Shown: piece by piece, positions 54,573 through 62,812 of the stretch
Numbering within the stretch: the stretch's first letter is position 1
How the letters are laid out: each line of letters starts with the position of its first letter
Source of the DNA: Komagataeibacter sp. FXV3
GTDB taxonomy: Bacteria; Pseudomonadota; Alphaproteobacteria; Acetobacterales; Acetobacteraceae
Direction: 5' to 3'
NCBI RefSeq assembly: GCF_015155755.1
Contig: NZ_VWPI01000162.1
Coordinates: 1-62,826 of the forward strand
Length of the DNA: 62,826 nucleotides
Translations under genes and position numbers: made by a program
Notes under the pieces: generated by a model
What the model was told of the DNA's origin: nothing
What the model saw: only the letters and a program-made list of their open reading frames with translations
Database searches by the model: none

Positions 54573-55565
54573 ATGACGGCCATGGGACAGGACACGCTGT
54601 CGGATAATGGCCTGCCAGCGGAATTCGGCTTCATTGCCCGTATTTTCCGGCCGCTTGCGGGGGACGGGGCGCTTGACCTGCGCGATGATGCGGCGGTGTT
54701 TATGCCGCCGCCCGGGCGTGAACTGGTCATCGCAGCCGACGCCATGGTCGAAGGCGTGCATTTCCTGCCCGATGACCCATCCGATACCGTTGGCCGCAAG
54801 TTGCTGCGCTGCAACCTGTCGGACCTTGCCGCCATGGATGCGACTCCGCTGGGCTACCTCATGACGGTCTCCATGCCGCCCGCGCGCGATGAGGCATGGT
54901 TTGCAGGCTTTGCATCAGGCCTTGTGTGTGACCAGCGCCAGTTCGGCATTACGCTGCTGGGTGGGGATACGACATCCACGTCCGGGCCGCTGGTGCTGTC
55001 GCTGACCGTGCTGGGGCATGTGGCACCGGGACGGGCGTTACGGCGCAGTACCGCGTGCGTGGGCGACGGCATATGGGTCACGGGCACGATTGGTGATGGT
55101 GCGATGGGCCTGCTGGCACGACGCGGGCAGGTGGCCGATCCCGATGGCTTTCTGGCGGGCCGTTACCAGCTGCCACGTCCCCGGCTGGGGCTGGAACTGG
55201 GGAATGTCGCGTCCGCCGGGATGGATGTGTCCGACGGACTGGTGCAGGATCTGGGGCACATGGCGCGTGAAAGCGGGGTGGGAATCGTGATTCACGCGGA
55301 TCAGGTGCCGCTGTCCCCTGCCGTGCGCGCACTTGGTCCCCAATGGCTGCCAACCTGCCTGAGTGGCGGGGACGACTATGAACTGCTGCTTGCCGTGCCA
55401 TCCATGCATGAGGCTGGTCTGCTGGATCATGCCGCGCGTGCGGGGGTGCCAGTGACCCGTATCGGGCAGGTTGTCGCGGGCAACGGCGTGCAGGTCATGG
55501 ATGGGGCAGGCCACGAAATGGCATTTGCCCGCCGTGGCTGGAGCCACGTGGCGGATGGGGGCTGA
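54573..55565 (+). CDS. thiL: Thiamine-monophosphate kinase
   Basis: A 330-residue ThiL, which phosphorylates thiamine monophosphate to thiamine diphosphate. The PurM-like fold is shown by GEFGFI-type start (PAEFGFIARIF), DDAAVF for magnesium, ADAMVEGVHFLPD, NLSDLAAMDATPLGYL, GDTTSTSGPLVLSLT and GGDDYELLLAV. ATG at 54573 or 54582. It follows nusB, a common bacterial order, and is convergent with the GNAT-like gene. The window also holds a ThDP enzyme and thiM, 5-7 kb away. Confidence 0.94.
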   Translation: MTAMGQDTLSDNGLPAEFGFIARIFRPLAGDGALDLRDDAAVFMPPPGRELVIAADAMVEGVHFLPDDPSDTVGRKLLRCNLSDLAAMDATPLGYLMTVSMPPARDEAWFAGFASGLVCDQRQFGITLLGGDTTSTSGPLVLSLTVLGHVAPGRALRRSTACVGDGIWVTGTIGDGAMGLLARRGQVADPDGFLAGRYQLPRPRLGLELGNVASAGMDVSDGLVQDLGHMARESGVGIVIHADQVPLSPAVRALGPQWLPTCLSGGDDYELLLAVPSMHEAGLLDHAARAGVPVTRIGQVVAGNGVQVMDGAGHEMAFARRGWSHVADGG

Positions 55566-55581
55566 GGGGCCGTTCCCTCAG
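55562..55581. terminator. Small hairpin at the thiL / acyltransferase junction
   Basis: CTGAGGG and CCCTCAG form a 7-bp stem that includes the stop codons of both convergent genes, with 12 bases between the coding regions. It could end either transcript, but lacks a T run. Confidence 0.4.
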
Positions 55582-56738
55582 TCTTCCAGCGACAGGTCGT
55601 AAACCCGGTAGCGCTTGCACGGTTCGGGCGTGATACGTTCGATCAGGCGGCGCATGGGCAGGTTGTTTTCCAGAACCCAGCCCAGTTCGATCGTGCGGTA
55701 GGGCAGGCTGCGACCGCGTTTCATGAGTTCGGTAATGGCAAGGGCGGGCATGATTGCCCCAAGCGCCGTGCCGTCCAGCGCGGAACTGACGCCCAGCAGG
55801 ATGACGCGGGCGGAATGGAATTCGTGTCGCAGCAGCCGTTTGCCCAGTTTCAGCCACCCCAGCGGCGACGGATCGCCATTAAGGTCGGCGGAGATGTCGA
55901 ACACATTGGGCACCACCAGCGCCACGCAGACCGGCTTGCCCGCCTGTTCGATCAGCACGAAATGCTCGGGCCGCAGGATGGGCTTCATCTCCACGATCAT
56001 GGACTGCATGTCTTCGCGCGCCAGCGGAATCGATCCCCAGTTGTTGCGCCATGCATCGTTGTACAACGTGCGCAGGATCTCCCCGTCCTCATCGATGCGG
56101 TCCATGCGCAGGCCACGGGTGGTGACATTGCCCAGCCGCCCTTCGCCCAGCCGCAGGCTGGCGGGGACCAGGTGGGCTTCCTCCGCATCGGGGCCGGTCC
56201 GCATCTGGTAGGCGACAAGATCGCGCACCTTGGTGGCGCCACAGGCATCCATCATGCCCGGCAGCCATTGCGGGTGCCACGGCATGGCCACCATGGGCAT
56301 GGCGTGGTGACCTTCCAGCATCATCCCGAACTCACCATTGCTGTCCAGTGTCTGCGGACCACGCATGAGCTTCATGCCATACTGGCGCAGCCACGTGCCC
56401 GCCGCGTCCAGCAGGGCGGATACCACCTCCAGATCATCAATGGCGTCCAGCGCACCGAAAAAACCGACCGGTTCCCCATAATGCTCCATGGAAACCGGGT
56501 CGATCTGCGCGGATATGCGTCCCACCGCCCGGTTGCCTCGCATGGCCAGGAAATACTGCGCGCGTCCCTGGCAAAAAAAGGAATTCTTGCGCGGGGTCAG
56601 CAGGTCACGCTGGGTCAGGTCCAGGGGGGGGACATACCCCGGCAACCCGGCGTACAGGCGGCGGGGCAGCTGGATAAAGGTGGTCATCTGACGAAAGCCG
56701 GAAACGGGTATGATAGTAAGACGATCGGTTTCGTTCAT
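55578..56738 (-). CDS. GNAT-fold acyltransferase-like protein of unknown substrate
   Basis: A 386-residue protein of a widespread GNAT-like family with an aromatic N-terminal core (FIQLPRRLYAGLPGYVPPLD, LLTPRKNSFFCQGRAQYFLA, VGRISAQID) and a second acetyltransferase-like half (YRTIELGWVLENNLPMRRLIER). Homologues are sometimes labelled dATP pyrophosphohydrolase, which nothing in this sequence supports. Bacterial ceramide synthase of Caulobacter is, as I recall, a GNAT-type protein, and the divergent neighbour is an SDR, so a role in sphingolipid N-acylation is possible but unproven. 156 bases separate the two starts. Confidence 0.65.
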   Translation of the reverse strand: MNETDRLTIIPVSGFRQMTTFIQLPRRLYAGLPGYVPPLDLTQRDLLTPRKNSFFCQGRAQYFLAMRGNRAVGRISAQIDPVSMEHYGEPVGFFGALDAIDDLEVVSALLDAAGTWLRQYGMKLMRGPQTLDSNGEFGMMLEGHHAMPMVAMPWHPQWLPGMMDACGATKVRDLVAYQMRTGPDAEEAHLVPASLRLGEGRLGNVTTRGLRMDRIDEDGEILRTLYNDAWRNNWGSIPLAREDMQSMIVEMKPILRPEHFVLIEQAGKPVCVALVVPNVFDISADLNGDPSPLGWLKLGKRLLRHEFHSARVILLGVSSALDGTALGAIMPALAITELMKRGRSLPYRTIELGWVLENNLPMRRLIERITPEPCKRYRVYDLSLED

Positions 56739-56894
56739 GACCGGTTCGTTGCATCCTGAACATGACCCGCATCGACCTTCATTCCGTCACGGAACGGGGC
56801 AGGCTATGCAGGCAGGGGTTGAAAGAAATGATTCGGTGGTCCGTCCTGTTGTTGTGCTGATGGCACAGAAGGACCCTTAAAAGGAAGATAGACA

Positions 56895-57692
56895 ATGACG
56901 GTTAGGTCCGGTTCACGCATGGATGAAGGTGCATATGTGCTGATTACGGGGGCATCCAGCGGGATCGGGGCGGAACTGGCGTTGCTGTACGCCGCCCGCG
57001 GGCGGCCGCTTGTCCTGTGGGGACGCAATGCCGAACGGCTGGAAAACGTGGCTGTACGCGCCCGCAGCCTTGGCGTCACGGTGCATACGCGCATCCTTGA
57101 CCTGTCTGATGGCGCTGCTGCGATTGAAGCCCTGCGTCAGGATGATGACAGCCATCCGATCGATATCGCCATCCTTGCCGCGGGGCTTGGAGACATGCGC
57201 CGCGGAAGTGACGTGGTGGAACGGGCGGAGGATGTGCTGCATCTGGGACTGGTCAACTATGCCACGCCATCGGCCATGGCGGCGGCGGCGGCCGAACGCA
57301 TGGCCACGCGCGGGCGGGGGCATATCGTGCTGATCAGTTCGGTCGCCGCCTTCCATGCACTGCCGTTCGCTGCCGCCTATTCCGGGTCCAAGGCCGGGCT
57401 GAAACGCTTTGCCGAGGCACAGCAGATGGCGCTTGCCCCGCTGGGGATCGGGGTGACACTGGTCTCACCGGGGTTTGTGGATACCCCCATGAGCCGCCGC
57501 GTGGTGGGGGCGAAGCCATTTCTGCAGACCGCGCCCGCCGCTGCGCGCAGGATCGCCCGCGCCGTGGACCGTAACCGACCCCATCTGGTCTTCCCCTTCG
57601 TGTTTTCCGTGCTGCGGCTGGTGGATACGTTGATGCCGTGGCCGTTCAAGCGGCGGATCCTTTCGGCCATCAAGGCGGACCAGATGGACTGA
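56895..57692 (+). CDS. Short-chain dehydrogenase/reductase
   Basis: A 265-residue classical SDR. TGASSGIGAELALLYAARG binds NADP(H) (an arginine follows in LWGRNAERL), and the active site is S in LISSVAAFH with YSGSK. The C terminus VFPFVFSVLRLVDTLMPW is hydrophobic and could touch the membrane, a trait seen in lipid-acting SDRs such as 3-ketosphinganine reductases. The precise substrate cannot be told. AAGGA lies before ATG 56895. Confidence 0.82.
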   Translation: MTVRSGSRMDEGAYVLITGASSGIGAELALLYAARGRPLVLWGRNAERLENVAVRARSLGVTVHTRILDLSDGAAAIEALRQDDDSHPIDIAILAAGLGDMRRGSDVVERAEDVLHLGLVNYATPSAMAAAAAERMATRGRGHIVLISSVAAFHALPFAAAYSGSKAGLKRFAEAQQMALAPLGIGVTLVSPGFVDTPMSRRVVGAKPFLQTAPAAARRIARAVDRNRPHLVFPFVFSVLRLVDTLMPWPFKRRILSAIKADQMD

Positions 57693-57948
57693 TTCCCCAC
57701 CGGGGCAGGGTTTATGTAATATGTTTTAATGTTGACCGGAACGATTGTGGCCATTTCGTGACATTTATCAATGAAATCGCACGATAGCTGGTCTTGTTTT
57801 CTGGATAGATGTGTTAACCGATCTGTCTGCGGCACCTGAATTGCCTGTTCTGTTGCATAAAATGCATGGGAAAGGGCACAATCGCAGACTGTTTTTATTG
57901 TAATAGCGGGGCAAGGAGCTGCCGTATGGCCACGGAGCGCGACCGGAC

Positions 57949-58917
57949 ATGAAAGAGATCGTAGCAGTTGATATTGGTGGCACGCATGCGCGCTTCGCCA
58001 TTGCCCAGGTTGATCAGGGGCGGGTTGTCACGCTGGGGGAAGCCACAACCCTGAAATGTGCCGACCACGCCAGCCTGCAGCTGGCATGGGAAGCCTTTGC
58101 CCGCGTGGTTGATCGTCCCCTGCCCAAAGCTGCGGGGATCGCGGTGGCCTGCCCGATCAAGGGGGATATCCTCAAGCTGACCAATAACCCGTGGGTCATC
58201 CAGCCTGCGTGGCTGCCGGTCAAGCTGGGGGTGGACGAACTGATCCTGGTCAATGACTTTGGCGCCGTAGCCCATGCCGTGGCGCAGGTGGGTGAAGACA
58301 GCCTGCAGCATATCTGCGGTCCCGACCAGCCACTGCCCGAACAGGGCGTGATTACCGTCGTCGGGCCGGGCACGGGTCTGGGGTCCGCCTATATCGTACG
58401 GCGCAAGAACGGTTATTTCGTATGCGAGACCGAGGGCGGGCATATCGACTTTTCCCCGCTGGACCAGCTGGAAGACCGGATCCTGAGCGTCCTGCGCCGT
58501 CGTTACCGCCGTGTATCGGTGGAACGCGTAGTGTCAGGGCCGGGGCTGCTCAACCTGTATGAGGCGATTGCCGAAATGGGGGAACTGTCGGTCAAGGCGC
58601 GTGATGACAAGGCGCTGTGGACCATGGCGCTGGAGGGTTCTGATCCGGTGGCCGCAGCCGCGCTGGAGCGTTTTTGCCTCAGCCTTGGCACGGTCGCGGG
58701 CGACCTTGCGCTGGCGCAGGGTGGCGGTGCCGTCGTGATTGCCGGCGGGCTTGGCCTGCGTCTGGCCCAGCACCTGCCCAGTTCCGGCTTTGCCGAACGG
58801 TTCGTGGCCAAGGGCCGGTTTGAGGGCATGATGGCGGAAATGCCCGTAAAGCTGATTACCTACCCGCAGCCAGGCCTGCTGGGTGCGGCGGCGGCCTTTG
58901 CCGAAGCCTATCGCTGA
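57949..58917 (+). CDS. glk: Glucokinase
   Basis: A 322-residue glucokinase of the E. coli Glk type (not ROK). DIGGTHARFAIA binds phosphate, LVNDFGAVAHA holds the catalytic aspartate, GPGTGLGSAYIV and ETEGGHIDFSP bind glucose, and VIAGGLGLRLAQHL is the C-terminal adenosine loop. It phosphorylates cytoplasmic glucose. Acetic acid bacteria oxidise much glucose in the periplasm, so this serves the part taken up. An intrinsic terminator follows. Confidence 0.94.
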   Translation: MKEIVAVDIGGTHARFAIAQVDQGRVVTLGEATTLKCADHASLQLAWEAFARVVDRPLPKAAGIAVACPIKGDILKLTNNPWVIQPAWLPVKLGVDELILVNDFGAVAHAVAQVGEDSLQHICGPDQPLPEQGVITVVGPGTGLGSAYIVRRKNGYFVCETEGGHIDFSPLDQLEDRILSVLRRRYRRVSVERVVSGPGLLNLYEAIAEMGELSVKARDDKALWTMALEGSDPVAAAALERFCLSLGTVAGDLALAQGGGAVVIAGGLGLRLAQHLPSSGFAERFVAKGRFEGMMAEMPVKLITYPQPGLLGAAAAFAEAYR

Positions 58918-58930
58918 CAGGACCTGAAGA

Positions 58931-58963
58931 GGCGTCCCGGTTTGTCCGGGGCGCCTTTTTTTT
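58931..58963 (+). terminator. Intrinsic terminator of glk
   Basis: GGCGTCCCGG (58931-58940) pairs with CCGGGGCGCC (58946-58955), one G-T wobble and a 5-base loop, followed by eight T. Confidence 0.9.
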
Positions 58964-58995
58964 ATCTGTAGGCCACCCGTTGTCGGCGTGATGGA

Positions 58996-59472
58996 TCAGC
59001 CGCGCCACAGATGGCCGGGCATGGCGTCATAATGCTGGGTCAGGAAATCCAGCAGAAGCGCCAGCACGCTGCCCATATGCCGGGGGTCGTAGTGGACATG
59101 GCTGGCTATTTCATTCAGCGGCTGGTTGTTGATCATGGCGGCGATCAGGATCCGCTCGTAGCGGTTGCCGATGATGTCGTGAATATACCTGTAACGGTTG
59201 ATTGACCCCATGCGCCTGTTCAGCGGTCGCGCGGACAGACCCGGTGATGTCCGGTCCACCAGATACGGGTCTTCCTGTCCCATTACGCCAATCCGGTAAT
59301 CCGTGGCCCAGAACCGGGCCGCCGCCACATGGTGTGCCATGAGGATGCCACTGTGCTGCAGCGCGTCGATCAGGGCAGGTACGGGTGTCGCCCATTCACT
59401 GGTCCCGTCATGAACGGTTGTGGGGGCGGACAGGATAGCGGGACCGTCAGCGGGCAAAGGGCTCACTTTCAT
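58996..59472 (-). CDS. Hypothetical protein, helical, possibly HTH-containing
   Basis: A 158-residue protein I do not recognise. Two helical parts stand out: IDALQHSGILMAHHVAAARFWATDYRIG near 35-62 and YERILIAAMINNQPLNEIASHVHYDPRHMGSVLALLLDFL near 104-143, the latter shaped like a helix-turn-helix (LNEIASHVHYDPRHMGSVL). The layout recalls DUF6456-type proteins of alphaproteobacteria, but weakly. Upstream on the same strand lie a strong terminator and a Fur box, so it may have its own promoter in the 110 bases after the terminator. Confidence 0.55.
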   Translation of the reverse strand: MKVSPLPADGPAILSAPTTVHDGTSEWATPVPALIDALQHSGILMAHHVAAARFWATDYRIGVMGQEDPYLVDRTSPGLSARPLNRRMGSINRYRYIHDIIGNRYERILIAAMINNQPLNEIASHVHYDPRHMGSVLALLLDFLTQHYDAMPGHLWRG

Positions 59473-59588
59473 GGCTGGATGTTATGGCATCATCTTCACG
59501 TCCGGTACGTGGGTCAATTGAAAGTGTAAGATTATCGCCTGCCTGCCGTAAAAAAATATCTTCCTGCAGGGCCATGTACCCACTGGAT

Positions 59589-59625
59589 AAAAAAACGGCA
59601 TCACCCGGGTTGCGGGCGATGCCGT
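59589..59625 (-). terminator. Strong intrinsic terminator on the - strand
   Basis: ACGGCATC / GATGCCGT outer arms, one wobble pair, CCCG / CGGG inner arms and a 5-base loop, followed in the - direction by seven T. No gene ends just before it on that strand, which is why a small RNA or a leader attenuator is suspected. Confidence 0.8.
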
Positions 59626-59686
59626 AAGGTTCCGTGGACAAGTTGGGAAATCGACGGTTGGGAATCTGTCGGGCGACCCACGGGTG
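59589..59686 (-). ncRNA. Candidate Fur-controlled small RNA
   Basis: On the - strand a promoter-like TTGATA (59716-59721), 17 bases, TATTAA (59693-59698) overlaps a perfect Fur box. About 100 bases on, an intrinsic terminator (stem 59595-59625, 13 bp with one wobble, then seven T at 59589-59595) ends the putative transcript. The body, about 59626-59686, contains two CCCAAC segments likely to be single-stranded. No start codon with a ribosome binding site is seen in it. The layout is that of RyhB-type iron-repressed RNAs; expression is not known. Confidence 0.5.
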
Positions 59687-59695
59687 TTATGATTA

Positions 59696-59718
59696 ATAAT
59701 GATAATAATTATCATTAT
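59696..59718. promoter_or_regulatory. Fur box, perfect palindrome
   Basis: A perfect 23-base palindrome centred on A59707 containing TGATAAT-A-ATTATCA, the 7-1-7 Fur consensus, without a mismatch. It overlaps a TATCAT -10-like element (59710-59715) for the ThDP enzyme gene on the + strand and a TTGATA/TATTAA pair on the - strand, so Fur would repress in both directions. Confidence 0.85.
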
Positions 59719-59815
59719 CAAGATAAAAATGGCATCCGTCCTGACCGTCCCATGGTGGACCCGATCCCGAAAACGTGGTGCGATGGCCGGACCGTCAATG
59801 CACGCAGAGGACAGC

Positions 59816-61516
59816 ATGGCCATTACACCGCTTGAGGTCGCAGCACGGCGGGCAGGGGGACGGCGGGGTGCCGATATCCTGCTGGAAATTCTGGAAAGTG
59901 AGGGGGTTCGCTATATTTTCGGCAATCCCGGCACAACGGAACTGCCCCTGATCGATGCGCTCCAGCGCCGTCCGGACCTGAACTATATCCTCGCCCTGCA
60001 GGAAGCGAGCGTGGTGGCCATGGCTGATGGTTACGCACAGGCGGCCGGGCGTCCCGGCTTCCTCAACCTGCATACGGCAGGGGGGCTGGGGCACGGCATG
60101 GGAAACCTGCTGAACGCCAGCGTATCACAGACGCCACTGGTGGTGACGGCAGGACAGCAGGACTCGCGGCATACGATTTCCGACCCGCTGCTGTTTGGCG
60201 ACCTGGTCAGTATCGCGACGCCTGCGGTCAAATGGGCGCAGGAAGTCCTGCATGCGGACCAGTTGCCGGTGCTGGTGCGGCGTGCCTTCAACGATTCGAT
60301 GGCGGCCCCGTCCGGGCCGGTTTTCCTGTCCCTGCCCATGGATGTGATGGAGGAACCCAGTGATGTCGATGTCGGTTCCCCATCCGTCATCAACCGTGAA
60401 TCCATAGCGGGCGGCCTGCCGGAACTGGCGCGCGCGCTGGCTGGCATCACGCCGGGCAGGCTTGCGATCATCGCGGGCGATGAGGTGCATGGCGCAGATG
60501 CGGCGACGCAGGTGGCCGAAGTGGCCGGGATCCTTGGCGCGCCGGTTTATGGCGCGTCATGGCCATCGCGTATCCCGTTTGCAACGTCCTGCCCGTTATG
60601 GGCGGGCAACATGCCCACGCGCGCGACCGACATTGCGCGCAGGCTGGCGGATTATGATGCGATCTTCGCGCTGGGCGGCAAATCGCTGATTACCATCCTG
60701 TATTCCGAAGGCTCACCCGTGCCGCCGGGATGCGCGGTCTATCAGGTTTCGGCCGATGTACGTGACCTGGGCCGCACATTCCAGACACCGCTTTCGCTGG
60801 TGGGCAATATCCGCGCGTCGCTTGATGTGCTTATTCCGCTGCTGCAGCAGGCGACACAGCCCCGCCGGGCCGAATTCAATGCGGCCCGCGCACGTGTCAC
60901 CGCCGCCCGGGCCAGCAGGCGCGCGGAGGCGGAAATGCTGGTTGCCCGACATCGTGATGATCCGGTCATCGCCCCCTGCGTTGCCGCCCATGAGGCCGTG
61001 CGAGCCATTGGCCCGCGGGTCGCGATCGTGGATGAAGCGATTGCAACATCCTCCTACACACGCATGTTCCTCGATAGTGACTGGGCTGCGCAATATTCCT
61101 TCCTGCGCGGTGGCGCGCTGGGCTGGGGCATGCCTGCGGCGGTCGGGGCGTCGCTGGGTCTGGGGCGTGAGCCTGTCGTCTGCCTGGTGGGGGACGGGGC
61201 GGCCCTGTATTCTCCACAGGCTTTATGGACGGCTGCGCATGAACGGCTGCCGGTCACCTTCGTGGTGATGAACAACCGCGAATATAATGTGCTGAAGGGG
61301 TTCATGCGCGGACAGACGCATTATGTTTCCGCGCGCGAGGGAAACTTCCTGGCAATGGACCTGTGCGATCCACCGGTCGACTATCAGGCCATGGCGACAT
61401 CCTATGGTCTGGAATCGCGCCTGATTACCCGTGCGGGTGACATTGCCCCAGCTATCGAGGCGGCAATGGCGTCCGGTCGTCCCAACCTGGTGGAAATCGT
61501 AATCAGCACGATCTAG
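59816..61516 (+). CDS. ThDP-dependent decarboxylase, benzoylformate decarboxylase-like
   Basis: A 567-residue thiamine diphosphate enzyme closest in motif to benzoylformate decarboxylase (MdlC): FGNPGTTELP (MdlC has GNPGSNELP, so its S26 is T40 here), ILALQEASVVAMADGYAQ with E63, NLHTAGGLGHGMGN with H86, and the cofactor motif from GDG at 459-461 to NN about 487. It may decarboxylate a 2-oxo acid; the substrate is not known. ATG at 59816 is chosen after AGAGG; an open frame continues upstream into the Fur box without similarity. The Fur box 98 bases before it predicts induction by iron shortage. Confidence 0.85.
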   Translation: MAITPLEVAARRAGGRRGADILLEILESEGVRYIFGNPGTTELPLIDALQRRPDLNYILALQEASVVAMADGYAQAAGRPGFLNLHTAGGLGHGMGNLLNASVSQTPLVVTAGQQDSRHTISDPLLFGDLVSIATPAVKWAQEVLHADQLPVLVRRAFNDSMAAPSGPVFLSLPMDVMEEPSDVDVGSPSVINRESIAGGLPELARALAGITPGRLAIIAGDEVHGADAATQVAEVAGILGAPVYGASWPSRIPFATSCPLWAGNMPTRATDIARRLADYDAIFALGGKSLITILYSEGSPVPPGCAVYQVSADVRDLGRTFQTPLSLVGNIRASLDVLIPLLQQATQPRRAEFNAARARVTAARASRRAEAEMLVARHRDDPVIAPCVAAHEAVRAIGPRVAIVDEAIATSSYTRMFLDSDWAAQYSFLRGGALGWGMPAAVGASLGLGREPVVCLVGDGAALYSPQALWTAAHERLPVTFVVMNNREYNVLKGFMRGQTHYVSAREGNFLAMDLCDPPVDYQAMATSYGLESRLITRAGDIAPAIEAAMASGRPNLVEIVISTI

Positions 61517-61555
61517 GGGAACCCGACCCTGATTTTCGTAAACTCTTTAGAAAAC

Positions 61556-61640
61556 GCTAAAAGTTTCAGGATGCCGTCTTTTTTAAAAAAAGCGGCATCT
61601 GGTGATGACTTTTGAAAAAAGCATCGTGATGCCGCCAAAG
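61556..61640. repeat. Dispersed inverted repeat, copy 5
   Basis: Left end CTAAAAGTTTCAGGATGCCG, a hairpin GATGCCGTCTTTTTT / AAAAAAAGCGGCATC (61570-61599) and an imperfect second hairpin with GATGACTTTTG / AAAAAAGCATC (about 61603-61625). Tail to tail between the ThDP enzyme gene and the secreted protein gene. Confidence 0.65.
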
Positions 61641-61647
61641 CTGTCCT

Positions 61648-62145
61648 TTAATGGATGGGGAAGGAACAAGTGGTCGGAAGGGGATCAACCCGTTCCCGAC
61701 CCGGGTCCACACGCAGCGTCAGCCGCATCACGGCGGCGGCAAGGTGGGCGCCGCTGGTGTGCATGGTCGTCTTGATGTCCACGCCATGATTGTTGTCCAG
61801 CACCGCGACATTGCGGCCACGGGCTATGGTCGCTTCTGCCCGTACGGACCAGTAGGTCCCATTGATGTCCGACAGTCGGGCAAGGTTGTACACCGTCCCT
61901 TCGCCCTTCAGCTTGCTGTAACCGATTCCAACCGCTCCACCGCCAGTAATCTTGACCGGATAGGAATGGTTGCCAAAGAACAGGCGTCCCTTGCCCCATG
62001 AATACCCGCCTGCAAGGGCGGCATCATGCAGGGTGAAACAGATTTTGGCGGTCGGTTGTCCCAGCGCATCCGCGGCCCATGCGGAATGGGTAGCCAGTAA
62101 TCCTGCGGCAAGAATGACAGGGGCATAAAGGAAAGCTGGTCGCAC
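61648..62145 (-). CDS. Secreted protein of unknown function
   Basis: A 165-residue protein with a clear signal peptide (LYAPVILAAGLLATHSAWA, cleavage near 25). The mature part is glycine-rich and beta-like: GGYSWGKGRLFFGNHSYPV, GGGAVGIGYSKLKGEGTVYN, LSDINGTYWSV; two cysteines (C36, C159) could form a disulfide. The GxGxGxSK pattern recalls lipid- or membrane-associated DUF1134-like proteins, but not enough for an assignment. It is convergent with the ThDP enzyme and divergent from thiM. Confidence 0.6.
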   Translation of the reverse strand: MRPAFLYAPVILAAGLLATHSAWAADALGQPTAKICFTLHDAALAGGYSWGKGRLFFGNHSYPVKITGGGAVGIGYSKLKGEGTVYNLARLSDINGTYWSVRAEATIARGRNVAVLDNNHGVDIKTTMHTSGAHLAAAVMRLTLRVDPGRERVDPLPTTCSFPIH

Positions 62146-62320
62146 GGCATGTTCCTGCTACGATATGGCGGCGGGTAAATCATATATGGAATTCAGGCGG
62201 TCCCCGGCATGATTGAACCGGATGCGTCCTTTGTTTTTCAGTCGATTACAACCAAAAGGCAACCCCCTGTCAGTGTCAGCCGACCCATTGTCTGGATATG
62301 TGCGAAAGGAGTGACCCCTG

Positions 62321-62812
62321 ATGCATGCTGCAACCCTGTCCATGGATTACGACCATCCGGACTGCCCCCCTGTCCTGCGGCGGATCCGGGTGCAGGCCCC
62401 GTTTATCTATGGGCTGACCAATTATGTTGCGGCTGCCCTCAGCGCCAATGTGCTGCTGGCGGTGGGGGCGGCGCCAGCCATCGGGGCGGCGCCGGGCTGG
62501 CCGGCCGGTTTCGGGCGGCTGGCCGGGGCAATGTGGGTCAATGCGGCGGGGCTGATCAACTGCACGGCAGATGACATGCTGAATGCCGTGAATGCAGCGA
62601 ATGCCGGTCATGTGCCATGGGTGCTGGATCCGGTGGCCATGGGGGCGGGCGTGGGAGAATACGACGCCATCATTCGCACCCTGAAAGCCAAGGGGCCAGC
62701 CGTGGTGCGGGGGAATGCCAGTGAGATCATGGCACTGGCCGGTGGCGCCGCAACAGCACGGGGCGTGGAAACCACGGCTTCAATCGCGCAGGCAGTGCCA
62801 ATGGGACAGGAA
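62321..62812 (+). CDS. thiM: Hydroxyethylthiazole kinase (partial, cut by contig end)
   Basis: The first 164 residues of ThiM, which phosphorylates 4-methyl-5-hydroxyethylthiazole in thiamine salvage. GLTNYVAAALSANVLLAVGAAP, VNAAGLIN, WVLDPVAMGAGVGEY and VVRGNASEIMALAGG are family motifs. AAGGAG lies about 10 bases before the ATG. The frame runs on to 62826, but the last 14 bases match a Tn5 adapter, so genuine sequence probably ends near 62812. No TPP riboswitch is seen upstream. Confidence 0.88.

Noticed and set aside
59447-59641. 64-codon - strand frame starting at TTG between the Fur box and the 158-residue gene
   Set aside because: It has no ribosome binding site, runs through the strong intrinsic terminator and overlaps the next gene; the terminator reading explains the region better.
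62146-62320. Possible TPP riboswitch before thiM
   Set aside because: The CTGAGA and ACCTGA-type core elements of the thi box are not present.
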